Source: Bradyrhizobium sp. SZCCT0231 (GTDB lineage Bacteria > Pseudomonadota > Alphaproteobacteria > Rhizobiales > Xanthobacteraceae). Taken from it: DNA of 32,951 nt. The translations under genes and the position numbers were made by a program. The stretch is taken from assembly GCF_018130245.1 (NCBI RefSeq), contig NZ_JAFCKP010000032.1, forward strand, positions 1 to 32,951. Direction: 5' to 3'. The notes beneath the pieces are model-generated. The model was not told where the DNA came from and did no database searches. It saw only the letters and a program-made list of their open reading frames with translations. Below are positions 26,129 to 32,951 of this stretch, piece after piece (position 1 is the stretch's first letter; every line of letters begins with the position of its first letter).

Positions 26129-28342
26129 ATGTCGTACAAGAACTTCAGGGTTGAGACCGATTCCGACGGCATCGCGCTCGTCACCTGGGACATCCCGGGC
26201 CGTTCGATGAACGTGCTCGACGAGACCTCGACCAACGAGCTCGAAGCGATCGTCAAGGCGACCACGGCAGACGCCGCGGTGAAGGGCGTCGTCATCACCT
26301 CCGCGAAAGAGGCGTTCTGTGCGGGCGCCGACCTGTCGATGCTCGAAGGCATGAACCAGGCCTATGCGAAGGTCTTCAAGGAGCAGGGCGAGACAGCGGC
26401 GAACCAGATGCTGTTCGACCAGAGCCGCCGCTTCTCGCTGGTGCTGCGCTCAATCGAAACGTCAGGCAAGCCGTGGGCAGCCGCGATCAACGGCCTCGCG
26501 CTCGGCGGCGGCTTCGAGATCACGCTGTGCTGCCACTATCGTGTCGCGGCGGAGAATCCCAAGACGCGCCTCGGCCTGCCCGAGGTCAAGGTCGGCCTGT
26601 TCCCCGGCGCCGGCGGCACGCAGCGCGTGCCGCGCCTGGTGCCCCCGCAGGACGCCATGACGATCCTGCTCAAGGGCGATCCTGTCACGGTCGAGAAGGC
26701 CAAGGCGCTGAACCTGATCCATGCCATCGTTCCCGCCGCCGATCTCATCAAGGCCGCGAAGGACTGGATCAAGGGCGGCGGCAAGGCCGTCGCGCCCTGG
26801 GACGAGAAGGGTTTCAAGCTGCCCGGCGGCCCGGTGTTCTCCAAGGCCGGCATGATGATGTTCCCGGCCGGCAATGCGATTTATCGCCGCGAGACCTACG
26901 ACAACTATCCGGCCGCGCGCGCGATCATGAGCTGCGTGTATGAAGGCCTGCAGTTGCCGATCGACGCCGCGCTCCGCGTCGAGTCGCGCTACTTCACCTC
27001 GGTGCTGCGCTCGAAGGAAGCGGCCGCGATGATCCGCAGCCTGTTCCTGTCGATGCAGGAGCTCAACAAGGGCGCGCGCCGTCCGAAGGACGTGCCCGCG
27101 ACCAAGGTGAAGAAGATCGCCGTGATCGGCGCCGGTTTCATGGGCGCCAGCGTCGGCTACGTCTCGGCCCGCGCCGGCCTCGACGTCGTCCTGATCGACC
27201 GCGACCAGGAGAGCGCCGACAAGGGCAAGGCGCATGCGCAGAAGGTGATCGAGGAGCAGATCAAGAAGGGCCGCGCCAAGCCCGGTGATGCCGAAGCTCT
27301 GCTCGCGCGCATCACGCCGACGGCAGACTATGCGGCGCTTGGGGATGTCGACCTCGTCATCGAGGCCGTGTTCGAAGACCGCAAGGTCAAGGCTGAGACC
27401 TTCGCCAAGGCGCAGCAGTACCTCAAGCCCGACGTGATCTTCGCGTCGAACACTTCGACGCTGCCGATCACCTCGCTGGCCGAGAGCTTCAAGGACCAGG
27501 GCAAGTTCGTCGGCATCCACTTCTTCTCGCCGGTCGAGAAGATGATGCTGGTCGAGATCATCCTCGGCAAGAACACCGGCGATGTCGCGCTGGCGACTGC
27601 GCTCGACTACGTCCGCCAGATCGGCAAGACGCCGATCGTGGTCAACGACTCCAGAGGCTTCTTCGCCAATCGCTGCGTCGGCCGTTACGTCGCCGAAGGC
27701 AACGAGATGTTCCTCGAGGGCGTGCCGCCCGCGATGATCGAGAACTGCGCCAAGATGGCCGGCATGCCGGTCGGTCCGCTCTCGCTGTCGGACGAAGTCG
27801 CGCTCGATCTTGGTCTGAAGATCATGAAGGCGACCGAAGCCGATCTCGGCCCCAACGCCATCAATCCCGAGCAGAAGAAGCTGATGGTGGAACTGGTCGA
27901 GAAGCAGGGCCGCTTGGGGCGCAAGAACAGCAAGGGCTTCTACGATTACCCCGAGAAGGGCAAGGGCCAGAAGAGCCTGTGGCCGGGTCTCTCCGCGCTG
28001 CAGCCGAAGCAGCTCGACCCCGATACGCTCGATATCGAGGAGCTGAAGCAGCGCTTCCTGGTGGTGCAGGCGGTGGAAGCCGCGCGCACGGTGGAGGATC
28101 ACGTCATCACCGATCCGCGCGAAGCGGATGTCGGCTCGATCCTCGGCTTCGGCTTCGCGCCGTTCACCGGCGGCACGCTGTCCTATATCGACTTCATGGG
28201 CACGAAGAAGTTCGTCGAGCTCTGCCACAAGCTGGAGGCGAAATATGGCTCGCGCTTCACCCCGCCGAAACTCCTGGAAGAGATGGCAGCGAAGGGCGAG
28301 ACGTTCTACGGACGGTTCGCGCCGAAGAAGGTGGCGGCCTGA
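26129..28342 (+). CDS. fadJ: Bifunctional enoyl-CoA hydratase / 3-hydroxyacyl-CoA dehydrogenase
   Basis: This 737-residue protein joins two beta-oxidation enzymes. The N-terminal crotonase domain has [15 protein letters not shown] with catalytic Glu130 and [18 protein letters not shown] with Glu152. The NAD-binding domain begins near residue 328 with [20 protein letters not shown] (GxGxxG at 334-339). The C-terminal helical domain ([19 protein letters not shown]) follows. GAGGAG precedes ATG 26129. It hydrates 2-enoyl-CoA and oxidises the 3-hydroxy product. The order of genes suggests one transcript with the thiolase, though a palindromic repeat lies in between. FadB versus FadJ cannot be told apart here. 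Confidence 0.95.
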   Translation: MSYKNFRVETDSDGIALVTWDIPGRSMNVLDETSTNELEAIVKATTADAAVKGVVITSAKEAFCAGADLSMLEGMNQAYAKVFKEQGETAANQMLFDQSRRFSLVLRSIETSGKPWAAAINGLALGGGFEITLCCHYRVAAENPKTRLGLPEVKVGLFPGAGGTQRVPRLVPPQDAMTILLKGDPVTVEKAKALNLIHAIVPAADLIKAAKDWIKGGGKAVAPWDEKGFKLPGGPVFSKAGMMMFPAGNAIYRRETYDNYPAARAIMSCVYEGLQLPIDAALRVESRYFTSVLRSKEAAAMIRSLFLSMQELNKGARRPKDVPATKVKKIAVIGAGFMGASVGYVSARAGLDVVLIDRDQESADKGKAHAQKVIEEQIKKGRAKPGDAEALLARITPTADYAALGDVDLVIEAVFEDRKVKAETFAKAQQYLKPDVIFASNTSTLPITSLAESFKDQGKFVGIHFFSPVEKMMLVEIILGKNTGDVALATALDYVRQIGKTPIVVNDSRGFFANRCVGRYVAEGNEMFLEGVPPAMIENCAKMAGMPVGPLSLSDEVALDLGLKIMKATEADLGPNAINPEQKKLMVELVEKQGRLGRKNSKGFYDYPEKGKGQKSLWPGLSALQPKQLDPDTLDIEELKQRFLVVQAVEAARTVEDHVITDPREADVGSILGFGFAPFTGGTLSYIDFMGTKKFVELCHKLEAKYGSRFTPPKLLEEMAAKGETFYGRFAPKKVAA

Positions 28343-28372
28343 CGGGACCGTTATCCCATCCACGCAGAAACA

Positions 28373-28403
28373 AAAGGCCGGATCATCGATCCGGCCTTTC
28401 TTA
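28373..28403 (+). terminator. Rho-independent terminator after the beta-oxidation operon
   Basis: A perfect 12-bp stem, AAAGGCCGGATC (28373-28384) and GATCCGGCCTTT (28388-28399), has loop ATC and is followed by CTTATTTT. It lies 31 bases after the FadJ-like stop. Confidence 0.92.
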
Positions 28404-28504
28404 TTTTCCGAGTAGCGCGCCCGCGGGGCCACGCTCGCTCCGCCCTGGCACCGCTCTTGCTGATGATCCACCGGATGGCCCATTGGAATTGAAAGTGTCC
28501 CGCA

Positions 28505-28714
28505 ATGATCCCCACGGTGTCTCAAGACAGCGCAGCCGGCGTTGCGGTAAGATACGCCCCCCTGTTGCTGCAGGGTCGGCCGTGGCCGCGCCGCAGGCTC
28601 CTCCGGCGGCGCAGAAAAATTCCTTCGTGGGTCGGCCTGGTCCTACTCGTCCTCGTCCTTGATATGGCGCTGGCCGTGCTTGCCTGGTTCGCCGTCGATC
28701 TCGTCCTGCACTGA
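28505..28714 (+). CDS. Possible small single-span membrane protein
   Basis: The 69-residue reading from ATG 28505 has a strongly basic stretch (RPWPRRRLLRRRRKIPSW) followed by one hydrophobic helix (VGLVLLVLVLDMALAVLAWF). The positive-inside pattern is that of a small inner-membrane protein. Third-position G/C is high but somewhat below the neighbours. There is no clear ribosome site. Its last 72 bases are antisense to the acidic tail of the leftward gene at 28643-28951, and antisense of Asp/Glu codons yields Leu/Val, so the helix could be an artefact. The 28343-28504 stretch holds only the terminator and no other gene. Confidence 0.4.
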   Translation: MIPTVSQDSAAGVAVRYAPLLLQGRPWPRRRLLRRRRKIPSWVGLVLLVLVLDMALAVLAWFAVDLVLH

Positions 28715-28951
28715 AAGCTCCCCTCTGTGCACGTAGAACGTCGCCGCCAAATAGGCGACCTGGCCGGCGATCAGGCAGCCGACGACGATTGGAACCCCCG
28801 TCCAAAAGCCAAAGCCTGAGGTCTGAAGGACCGTCGCGGCAAGGATCGCGGTCGCCGGCGAGACCAGCAACAAAGTCCAGACTCGGAAGAATAGCCCCGT
28901 CGCCAGGCCAGTGATTGCGCTCGCGAGCAGGAGGAGGAGTACAGTCGTCAC
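28643..28951 (-). CDS. Small membrane protein with acidic tail, unknown function
   Basis: This 102-residue protein begins with GTG at 28951, behind GGAAAG. It shows three hydrophobic segments (VLLLLLASAITGLATGLF, LLLVSPATAILAATVL, GVPIVVGCLIAGQVAYLAA). A soluble acidic tail (VQDEIDGEPGKHGQRHIKDE) follows. I do not recognise a family; codon use fits a real gene. It meets the rightward small ORF tail to tail with a 72-bp overlap. Confidence 0.65.
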   Translation of the reverse strand: MTTVLLLLLASAITGLATGLFFRVWTLLLVSPATAILAATVLQTSGFGFWTGVPIVVGCLIAGQVAYLAATFYVHRGELSVQDEIDGEPGKHGQRHIKDEDE

Positions 28952-29084
28952 AATGGCTTTCCGGTCCAGCGGTCTGCGTCATGTCCCGCGCTGAAGCTGA
29001 GCCAAGTGGATTGCTCTCACAAGGATGCTGACCTCCGCGGAGCGCAGAACGCAGATTTATTGTTAACCCCGACAATGCTCGTAA

Positions 29085-29345
29085 AATTGACGGCCGGCGC
29101 CGGCGCCACGGCTGAGGCCTGATCGGCGATCATCTGGACAATCGCCGGGCCTTCGGTCACGATCTCGTTGCTGTCGAGGCCCAGCGCAGGGACCTGGCCC
29201 CCAGGGGTTCAGCTTCAGATAATCCTCACCATTTTCGAGCCTGTTGGCGCCGATTCGACCTCGACCAGCTATCGGGCTGGCCTGGCTTCCAGGAGCGCGA
29301 TGTGGGGAACGCGGGCGGGCACCGGGCGAAGCGTACGGTTTTACG
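29085..29345 (-). pseudogene. Decayed glutathione S-transferase (N-terminal remnant)
   Basis: Read leftward, the sequence gives pieces of a GST thioredoxin-fold domain in different frames. PHIALLEA (29284-29307) is followed by an in-frame stop and LVEV. ENGEDYLKLNP runs from 29236, then one extra base near 29200-29204 shifts the frame to GQVPALGLDSNEIVTEGPA and IVQMIADQ. Intact GSTs have this order as SPHIALREAG, ENGEDYL, NPKGQVPAL and EGPAIVQYIADQ. The helical C-terminal domain is absent; reading ends near 29085 in unrelated DNA. It must be non-functional. It is divergent from the MarR gene, suggesting a former regulator/target pair. The rest of the 519-bp stretch 28952-29470 holds only the operator-like repeat described next. 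Confidence 0.78.
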
Positions 29346-29390
29346 GAACTTCCTCCGCCCGATCCTTGGTTCTGCCGAAAGAACGACTAC

Positions 29391-29430
29391 ATGCACCTGC
29401 TTGAAATAGTCAAGATTGATGCAGGTGCAT
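29391..29430. promoter_or_regulatory. Nested inverted repeats upstream of the MarR gene
   Basis: ATGCACCTGC (29391-29400) and GCAGGTGCAT (29421-29430) are a perfect 10-bp inverted repeat 20 bases apart. Between and overlapping it, CTTGA-AATAG-TCAAG (29400-29414) is a perfect 15-base palindrome, and TCAA-GA-TTGA (29410-29419) adds a third half-site. TTGA/TCAA arms about five bases apart are the usual MarR operator form. It lies 41 bases before the MarR start and between it and the GST remnant. Confidence 0.6.
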
Positions 29431-29470
29431 CGAATGGAGTAAGAGACGGGCGACGAGCTTGAGCGGGACC

Positions 29471-29965
29471 ATGAAACGCAAACCATCGACCGAGGCAACA
29501 GCCGCCTGGATCCGCCTGATGCGGGTGCAGAGCCGCGTGCTCGATTGCGTCGAGCAGGACTTGAAAAAGGCCGGCTTCCCGCCGCTGGCCTGGTATGATG
29601 CGCTGCTCGAATTGTCGCGGGCGCCCTCGGGCGAGCTGCGGCCGGTCGAACTCGAGCGGCAGATGCTGATTCCGCAATATTCTACCTCGCGGCTGATCGA
29701 CCGCCTGGTCGACGAGGGCCTCGCCTCGCGGCGCGAATGCAAGATCGACAAGCGCGGCCAGTTCGTCGAGATCACGGAAGCCGGCCGCGAGTTGCAGAAG
29801 CGGATGTGGGGCGCCTATTCGGCGGCGATCGAGAAATATGTCGGTTCGAAGCTGTCGGATGCCGACGCCGTCAAGCTCAGCAGCCTGCTCGACCGCCTGG
29901 GCTGCTCGTGCGGCGAGATGAAACTGCCGCCCGCGGGCGTCAATGAAAGCATGCCGCCGCGATGA
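29471..29965 (+). CDS. MarR-family transcriptional regulator
   Basis: The 164-residue protein shows a MarR winged helix: ELSRAPSGELRPVELERQML, STSRLIDRLVDEGLASRREC and the wing KIDKRGQFVEITEAGRELQ. ATG 29471 fits the family start; a TTG at 29459 is in frame. The C-terminal tail has CSC (LDRLGCSCGEMKLPP), and further cysteines lie near residues 22 (LDCVEQ) and 83 (RREC). Thiol- or electrophile-sensing is possible but not shown. The divergent neighbour is a dead GST gene and the next gene is gshA, so a link to thiol stress is inferred. It has its own palindromic region upstream. Confidence 0.9.
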   Translation: MKRKPSTEATAAWIRLMRVQSRVLDCVEQDLKKAGFPPLAWYDALLELSRAPSGELRPVELERQMLIPQYSTSRLIDRLVDEGLASRRECKIDKRGQFVEITEAGRELQKRMWGAYSAAIEKYVGSKLSDADAVKLSSLLDRLGCSCGEMKLPPAGVNESMPPR

Positions 29966-30065
29966 TCGCGCGGCAAACCCGTTCGTCCGCGCAACCGGTG
30001 GGTTCGCGGACCATCCCTGTCACCCGCGCGCGTTCGGTCGAAGCGCCTTTTGAATAGAGTTTGAT

Positions 30066-31436
30066 ATGGCGCGAGACCAGATCGATATGACGCCGCTGCA
30101 ATCGCGCGACGAACTCGTCGCGTGGTTCGAGGCTGGCTGCAAGGACCCGTCCGAATTCCGCATGGGCACCGAGCACGAGAAGACGCCGTTCACGCTCGAC
30201 GGCCACCGTCCTGTCCCTTACGAGGGCGCGCGCGGCATCGGTGCGCTGCTCGAAGGCATGAAGCTCCTGCTCGGCTGGGAGCCGATCATGGAGAGGGGCA
30301 ACATCATCGGCCTCTACGACGTCACCGGCGGCGGCGCGATCTCGCTCGAGCCGGGCGGACAGTTCGAGCTGTCCGGCGCCCCGGTCGAGAACGTGCACCA
30401 GACCCAGAGCGAGTTGATGGCGCATCTTGCACAAGTGCGCGAGATCGCAACGCCGCTCGGCATCGGCTTCCTCGGGCTCGGCATGACGCCGTCCTGGTCG
30501 CGCGCCGATATCCCGGTGATGCCCAAGGGCCGCTACAAGATCATGACCAATTACATGCCGAAGGTCGGTCAGTACGGCCTCGACATGATGTACCGGACCT
30601 GCACGGTGCAGACCAATCTCGACTTCTCCTCCGAAGCCGACATGGTCAAGAAGCTGCGCGTCTCGCTCGCGCTCCAGCCGGTCGCGACTGCGCTGTTCGC
30701 CAATTCGCCGTTCACCGAGGGCAAGCCGAATGGCTTCCTCTCCTTCCGGTCCGAGATCTGGCGCGACACCGACAACGCGCGCGCGGGCATGATGCCGTGG
30801 GCGTTCGAGGACGGCATGGGGTTCGAGCGTTACGTCGACTACGCGCTCGACGTGCCCATGTATTTCGTCAAGCGCGACGAGGAGTACATCGACGTGTCGG
30901 GCTCCTCGTTCCGCGCGTTCTTCGACGGCCGCAACAACAACCTTCCCGGCGAGCGTCCGACGCTGTCGGACTGGGCCAACCATCTCTCGACGATCTTCCC
31001 GGAAGTGCGGCTGAAGCGCTATCTCGAGATGCGCGGCTCCGACGGCGGACCGTGGGGCCGTTTGCCGGCGCTGCCGGCATTCTGGGTCGGGCTGCTCTAC
31101 GACGATGTGTCGCTCGATGCCGCCTGGGACATGGTGAAGCACTGGAGTGCACATGAGCGTCAGGCCTTGCGCGACGACGTGCCGCGCCTCGGCTTCAAGG
31201 CGCGGATCAAGGACCGCTATCTGTTCGAGATCGCCAAGGACTGCCTCGTTCTGGCACATGCCGGCCTGCGCCGCCGCGGCCGGATCGACCAGCTCGGACG
31301 CGACGAGACCCGGCACCTCGAGCCGCTCGACCGCATCATCGATTCCGGCCGGACGCCGGCGGAGGAGATGCTGGAGAAGTTCAACGGTCCCTGGAAGGGC
31401 TCGGTGGAACCGGCCTACGCGGAGTACGCGTTCTAG
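30066..31436 (+). CDS. gshA: Glutamate-cysteine ligase, plant/alphaproteobacterial type
   Basis: This 456-residue enzyme makes gamma-glutamylcysteine from glutamate, cysteine and ATP, the first step of glutathione synthesis. FRMGTEHEKTPF is the N-terminal active-site block, and GGGAISLEPGGQFELSGAP and MMYRTCTVQTNLDFSSE are further family blocks. RAFFDGRNN and LKRYLEMRGSDGG lie in the second half. This is the plant-like group seen in alphaproteobacteria, not the E. coli GshA fold. The ATG at 30066 has only a weak ribosome site. It follows MarR by 100 bp. gshB is not in the window. Confidence 0.95.
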   Translation: MARDQIDMTPLQSRDELVAWFEAGCKDPSEFRMGTEHEKTPFTLDGHRPVPYEGARGIGALLEGMKLLLGWEPIMERGNIIGLYDVTGGGAISLEPGGQFELSGAPVENVHQTQSELMAHLAQVREIATPLGIGFLGLGMTPSWSRADIPVMPKGRYKIMTNYMPKVGQYGLDMMYRTCTVQTNLDFSSEADMVKKLRVSLALQPVATALFANSPFTEGKPNGFLSFRSEIWRDTDNARAGMMPWAFEDGMGFERYVDYALDVPMYFVKRDEEYIDVSGSSFRAFFDGRNNNLPGERPTLSDWANHLSTIFPEVRLKRYLEMRGSDGGPWGRLPALPAFWVGLLYDDVSLDAAWDMVKHWSAHERQALRDDVPRLGFKARIKDRYLFEIAKDCLVLAHAGLRRRGRIDQLGRDETRHLEPLDRIIDSGRTPAEEMLEKFNGPWKGSVEPAYAEYAF

Positions 31437-31548
31437 ACCTACAGGCCAACGATCGGGATTGAGCCGTTCATCGCCCATACAGGTTTGCGGCGATCAAATG
31501 GTCGGCTGAAAAAACCTGAGCGTCGTCAATAACTCGAAAGCTGTTCCG

Positions 31549-32115
31549 ATGGGGAAGGGCCGCCTGTCCGGGGGCGTCATGGCCAGCGTCGTGGCATGTG
31601 TCACGCTGCTTTTGCTCGCATGTGCGAGCGTGCCGGCGCCTGCCCAGACGGCGTTCGACCGGCCCGGCGGCGATTATTTCAGCACGCCGGTCACCTCGGG
31701 CGATCCCGAGGATTGCGCGTTGCTGTGCGAGCGCGATCGCCGCTGCCGCTCCTGGAGCTTCAGCTATCCCGACGTCGACGGCGCCGCGGCGGTGTGCTGG
31801 CTGAAGAACACCGTGCCGGCGCGCGTGCCGGGAAGTTGCTGTATCTCGGGGGTGCGCGGCGCCGGCGTGATCGAGCCGCGCGTCGAGGGCGTCGAGACCT
31901 CGATCGACCGCCCTGGCGGCGATTTGCGCAATTTCGAGCTCAAGGACGGTGAAAGCGTGGAGGCCTGCAAGGCCGCCTGTACCGCCGACAACAAATGCCG
32001 TGCCTTCACCTATGCCCGCCCGGGCTACACCGGACGCGAGGCGCGCTGCTTCCTGAAAAAGGAGATCAAGCCGCCGCGCCGCAAGGCGGGATTCACCTCG
32101 GGCGTGGTGCGGTAG
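31549..32115 (+). CDS. Exported protein with two PAN/Apple domains
   Basis: This 188-residue protein has an N-terminal signal segment (VVACVTLLLLACASVPAPAQ). LLAC could be a lipobox, or cleavage may occur after PAPAQ. Two PAN-like repeats follow. The first (about 35-105) reads FDRPGGDYFSTP, DCALLCERDRRCRSWSFSYP and AVCWLKNTVP. The second (about 117-185) reads IDRPGGDLRNFEL, ACKAACTADNKCRAFTY and RCFLKKEIKPP. Cysteines (six and four) are placed for disulfides. PAN folds bind proteins or carbohydrates outside the cytoplasm; the ligand is unknown. ATG 31579 is an alternative start that would still leave the signal intact. It follows gshA by 112 bp. Confidence 0.85.
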   Translation: MGKGRLSGGVMASVVACVTLLLLACASVPAPAQTAFDRPGGDYFSTPVTSGDPEDCALLCERDRRCRSWSFSYPDVDGAAAVCWLKNTVPARVPGSCCISGVRGAGVIEPRVEGVETSIDRPGGDLRNFELKDGESVEACKAACTADNKCRAFTYARPGYTGREARCFLKKEIKPPRRKAGFTSGVVR

Positions 32116-32125
32116 TATTCGTACT

Positions 32126-32292
32126 CGTGCCCCGGACGCCATCAGCGCGTTTACGCGCGTCTTCGACGCGCTATGGCGGCGCTCCTTCAGCGCTGCGCTG
32201 CAGAGCCGGGGCCTATGCCACACTGCATTCTGTTGCGCATGGGTCCCGGCTCTGCGCCGCATCGTTTCACGATGCGTCTTGTCCGGGACACG
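32126..32292. repeat. Long imperfect palindromic intergenic repeat
   Basis: CGTGCCCCGGAC near 32126 pairs with GTCCGGGACACG ending at 32292, and CAGAGCCGGGGCC pairs with GGGTCCCGGCTCTG. It shares GGGTCCCGG and CTTGTCCGGGAC with the repeat at 9757-9945, so both belong to one family. It lies between two convergent genes. Confidence 0.78.
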
Positions 32293-32298
32293 TGAGGC

Positions 32299-32868
32299 TT
32301 AGGCGTCCGCCGCGATCACCGTGATCTCCGGCCACAGCGCCTTCCAGCGCGCAGCCTTCGCTTCGTAATTGGCGGCGGAAAAATTCAGCGCCCGATTGGG
32401 CCGCACGATCAAGCTCGCGACGTCGTCGAATCCGTGCGGCGCATAGACGTCGAAACTCTCGCCCGCGCGCCTCACCCCGATTTGCGTGTTCTGGGTCAGG
32501 AAGCGATCGATACCATCAGTCGAGCGCGTCAGCGGCGGATAGGGCAGGCCATGCTTGTCGGGGTACCATAGATGCACCCGCGCCTGGTTGCGGATCTCGA
32601 CCTTGACGCCGAGATGCGCCGACCGCTCCTGTAGCTTACGGATCACCGCGTCCTCCGCCTCCCACGACGTATCGAGATCGAAATAGAACACGTCGTAATC
32701 GGCGATGCCGTGATTGATCGGGCGCCCTGTGAGCACGTTCCACACCGTCTGCACCAGGCAACCTGCGACCAGCCAAGCATCCGGCAGCGCGAGGCGGTGC
32801 AGCTCGTCGAGAATCGCGGCGTTGATCGGATTGCGTAAGGCGAGAGCGAGGAATTCGTCGCGGGTCAT
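32299..32868 (-). CDS. Nucleotidyltransferase-fold protein (COG3575-like)
   Basis: The 189-residue protein has the pattern of the uncharacterised nucleotidyltransferase family formerly called DUF925. WLVAGCLVQTVWNVLTGRP holds the GG/GC-type strand, IADYDVFYFDLD the acidic metal-ligand strand, and RNQARVHLWYPDKHG a further block. YEAKAARWKALWPEI is near the end. The substrate is unknown; some relatives resemble toxin-antitoxin nucleotidyltransferases, but no partner gene is seen. The open frame runs on to GTG 32940, but ATG 32868 begins at the conserved MTRDEFLALALRNP. The last 83 bases of the window hold no clear gene. Confidence 0.75.
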   Translation of the reverse strand: MTRDEFLALALRNPINAAILDELHRLALPDAWLVAGCLVQTVWNVLTGRPINHGIADYDVFYFDLDTSWEAEDAVIRKLQERSAHLGVKVEIRNQARVHLWYPDKHGLPYPPLTRSTDGIDRFLTQNTQIGVRRAGESFDVYAPHGFDDVASLIVRPNRALNFSAANYEAKAARWKALWPEITVIAADA

Positions 32869-32951
32869 CGGAAATCGTAGATTCCATGGGCGGTGAGCGT
32901 GGCCTTTCCGATAGGTTTGGGTTTCCACACTCGAACCCACGGAGAGTCAGA

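Noticed and set aside
26462-28525. 687-residue leftward open frame opposite the FadJ-like gene
   Set aside because: Antisense shadow; composition is Arg/Leu/Asp/Gly-rich and it runs across the strong terminator at 28373.
29966-30065. Possible terminator between MarR and gshA (AACCC ... GGGTT)
   Set aside because: Only five base pairs with a long loop and no T run.

Overview
The window looks like chromosomal DNA of a Bradyrhizobium-type alphaproteobacterium (Nitrobacteraceae). The grounds are very high G+C with strong G/C third-position preference, the ptsH / EIIA(Man) / hprK / chvG / chvI block with pckA nearby that is typical of Rhizobiales, and many palindromic intergenic repeats of the kind common in Bradyrhizobium. 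I see no tRNA, rRNA, CRISPR array, transposase, integrase or phage gene.

Left part (1-9.7 kb): a leftward regulatory block carries chvI, chvG, hprK, EIIA(Man) and HPr, with ATGA overlaps chvG/hprK and EIIA/HPr. It joins an incomplete, regulatory-type phosphotransferase system to the ChvG/ChvI two-component system. Facing right are a HugZ-like heme/flavin-fold protein, an exported TPR-CHAT (caspase-like) protein, and pckA with a GTG start and a clear intrinsic terminator. The hugZ-like and CHAT genes lie between chvI and pckA.

Middle (9.7-21.7 kb): mostly leftward single genes. These are a double-hotdog thioesterase, glycogen phosphorylase, a LysR regulator divergent from an EamA-type exporter, a TauE/SafE permease translationally coupled to an Alph_Pro_TM protein, and a very large PodJ-like/Sel1-repeat membrane protein. 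A small secreted cysteine-containing protein reads rightward. Palindromic repeats fill several of the gaps.

Right part (21.7-28.4 kb): a PadR regulator diverges from a probable fatty-acid/acyl-CoA operon of an NTF2-like protein, a DmdC-like acyl-CoA dehydrogenase, a thiolase and a bifunctional enoyl-CoA hydratase/3-hydroxyacyl-CoA dehydrogenase. The operon ends in an intrinsic terminator. The PadR/operon gap holds two overlapping inverted repeats over promoter-like hexamers, suggesting PadR control.

Right end (28.4-33 kb): two small membrane-protein ORFs overlap tail to tail. Next come the decayed remnant of a glutathione S-transferase gene and, divergent from it, an intact MarR regulator with a palindromic putative operator. 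These are followed by glutamate-cysteine ligase (gshA), a two-PAN-domain exported protein and a nucleotidyltransferase-fold protein. The least expected observations are the GST relic beside an intact MarR and gshA, the exported CHAT protein inside the chv/pck locus, the PadR operator region, and the coupled TauE/Alph_Pro_TM pair.
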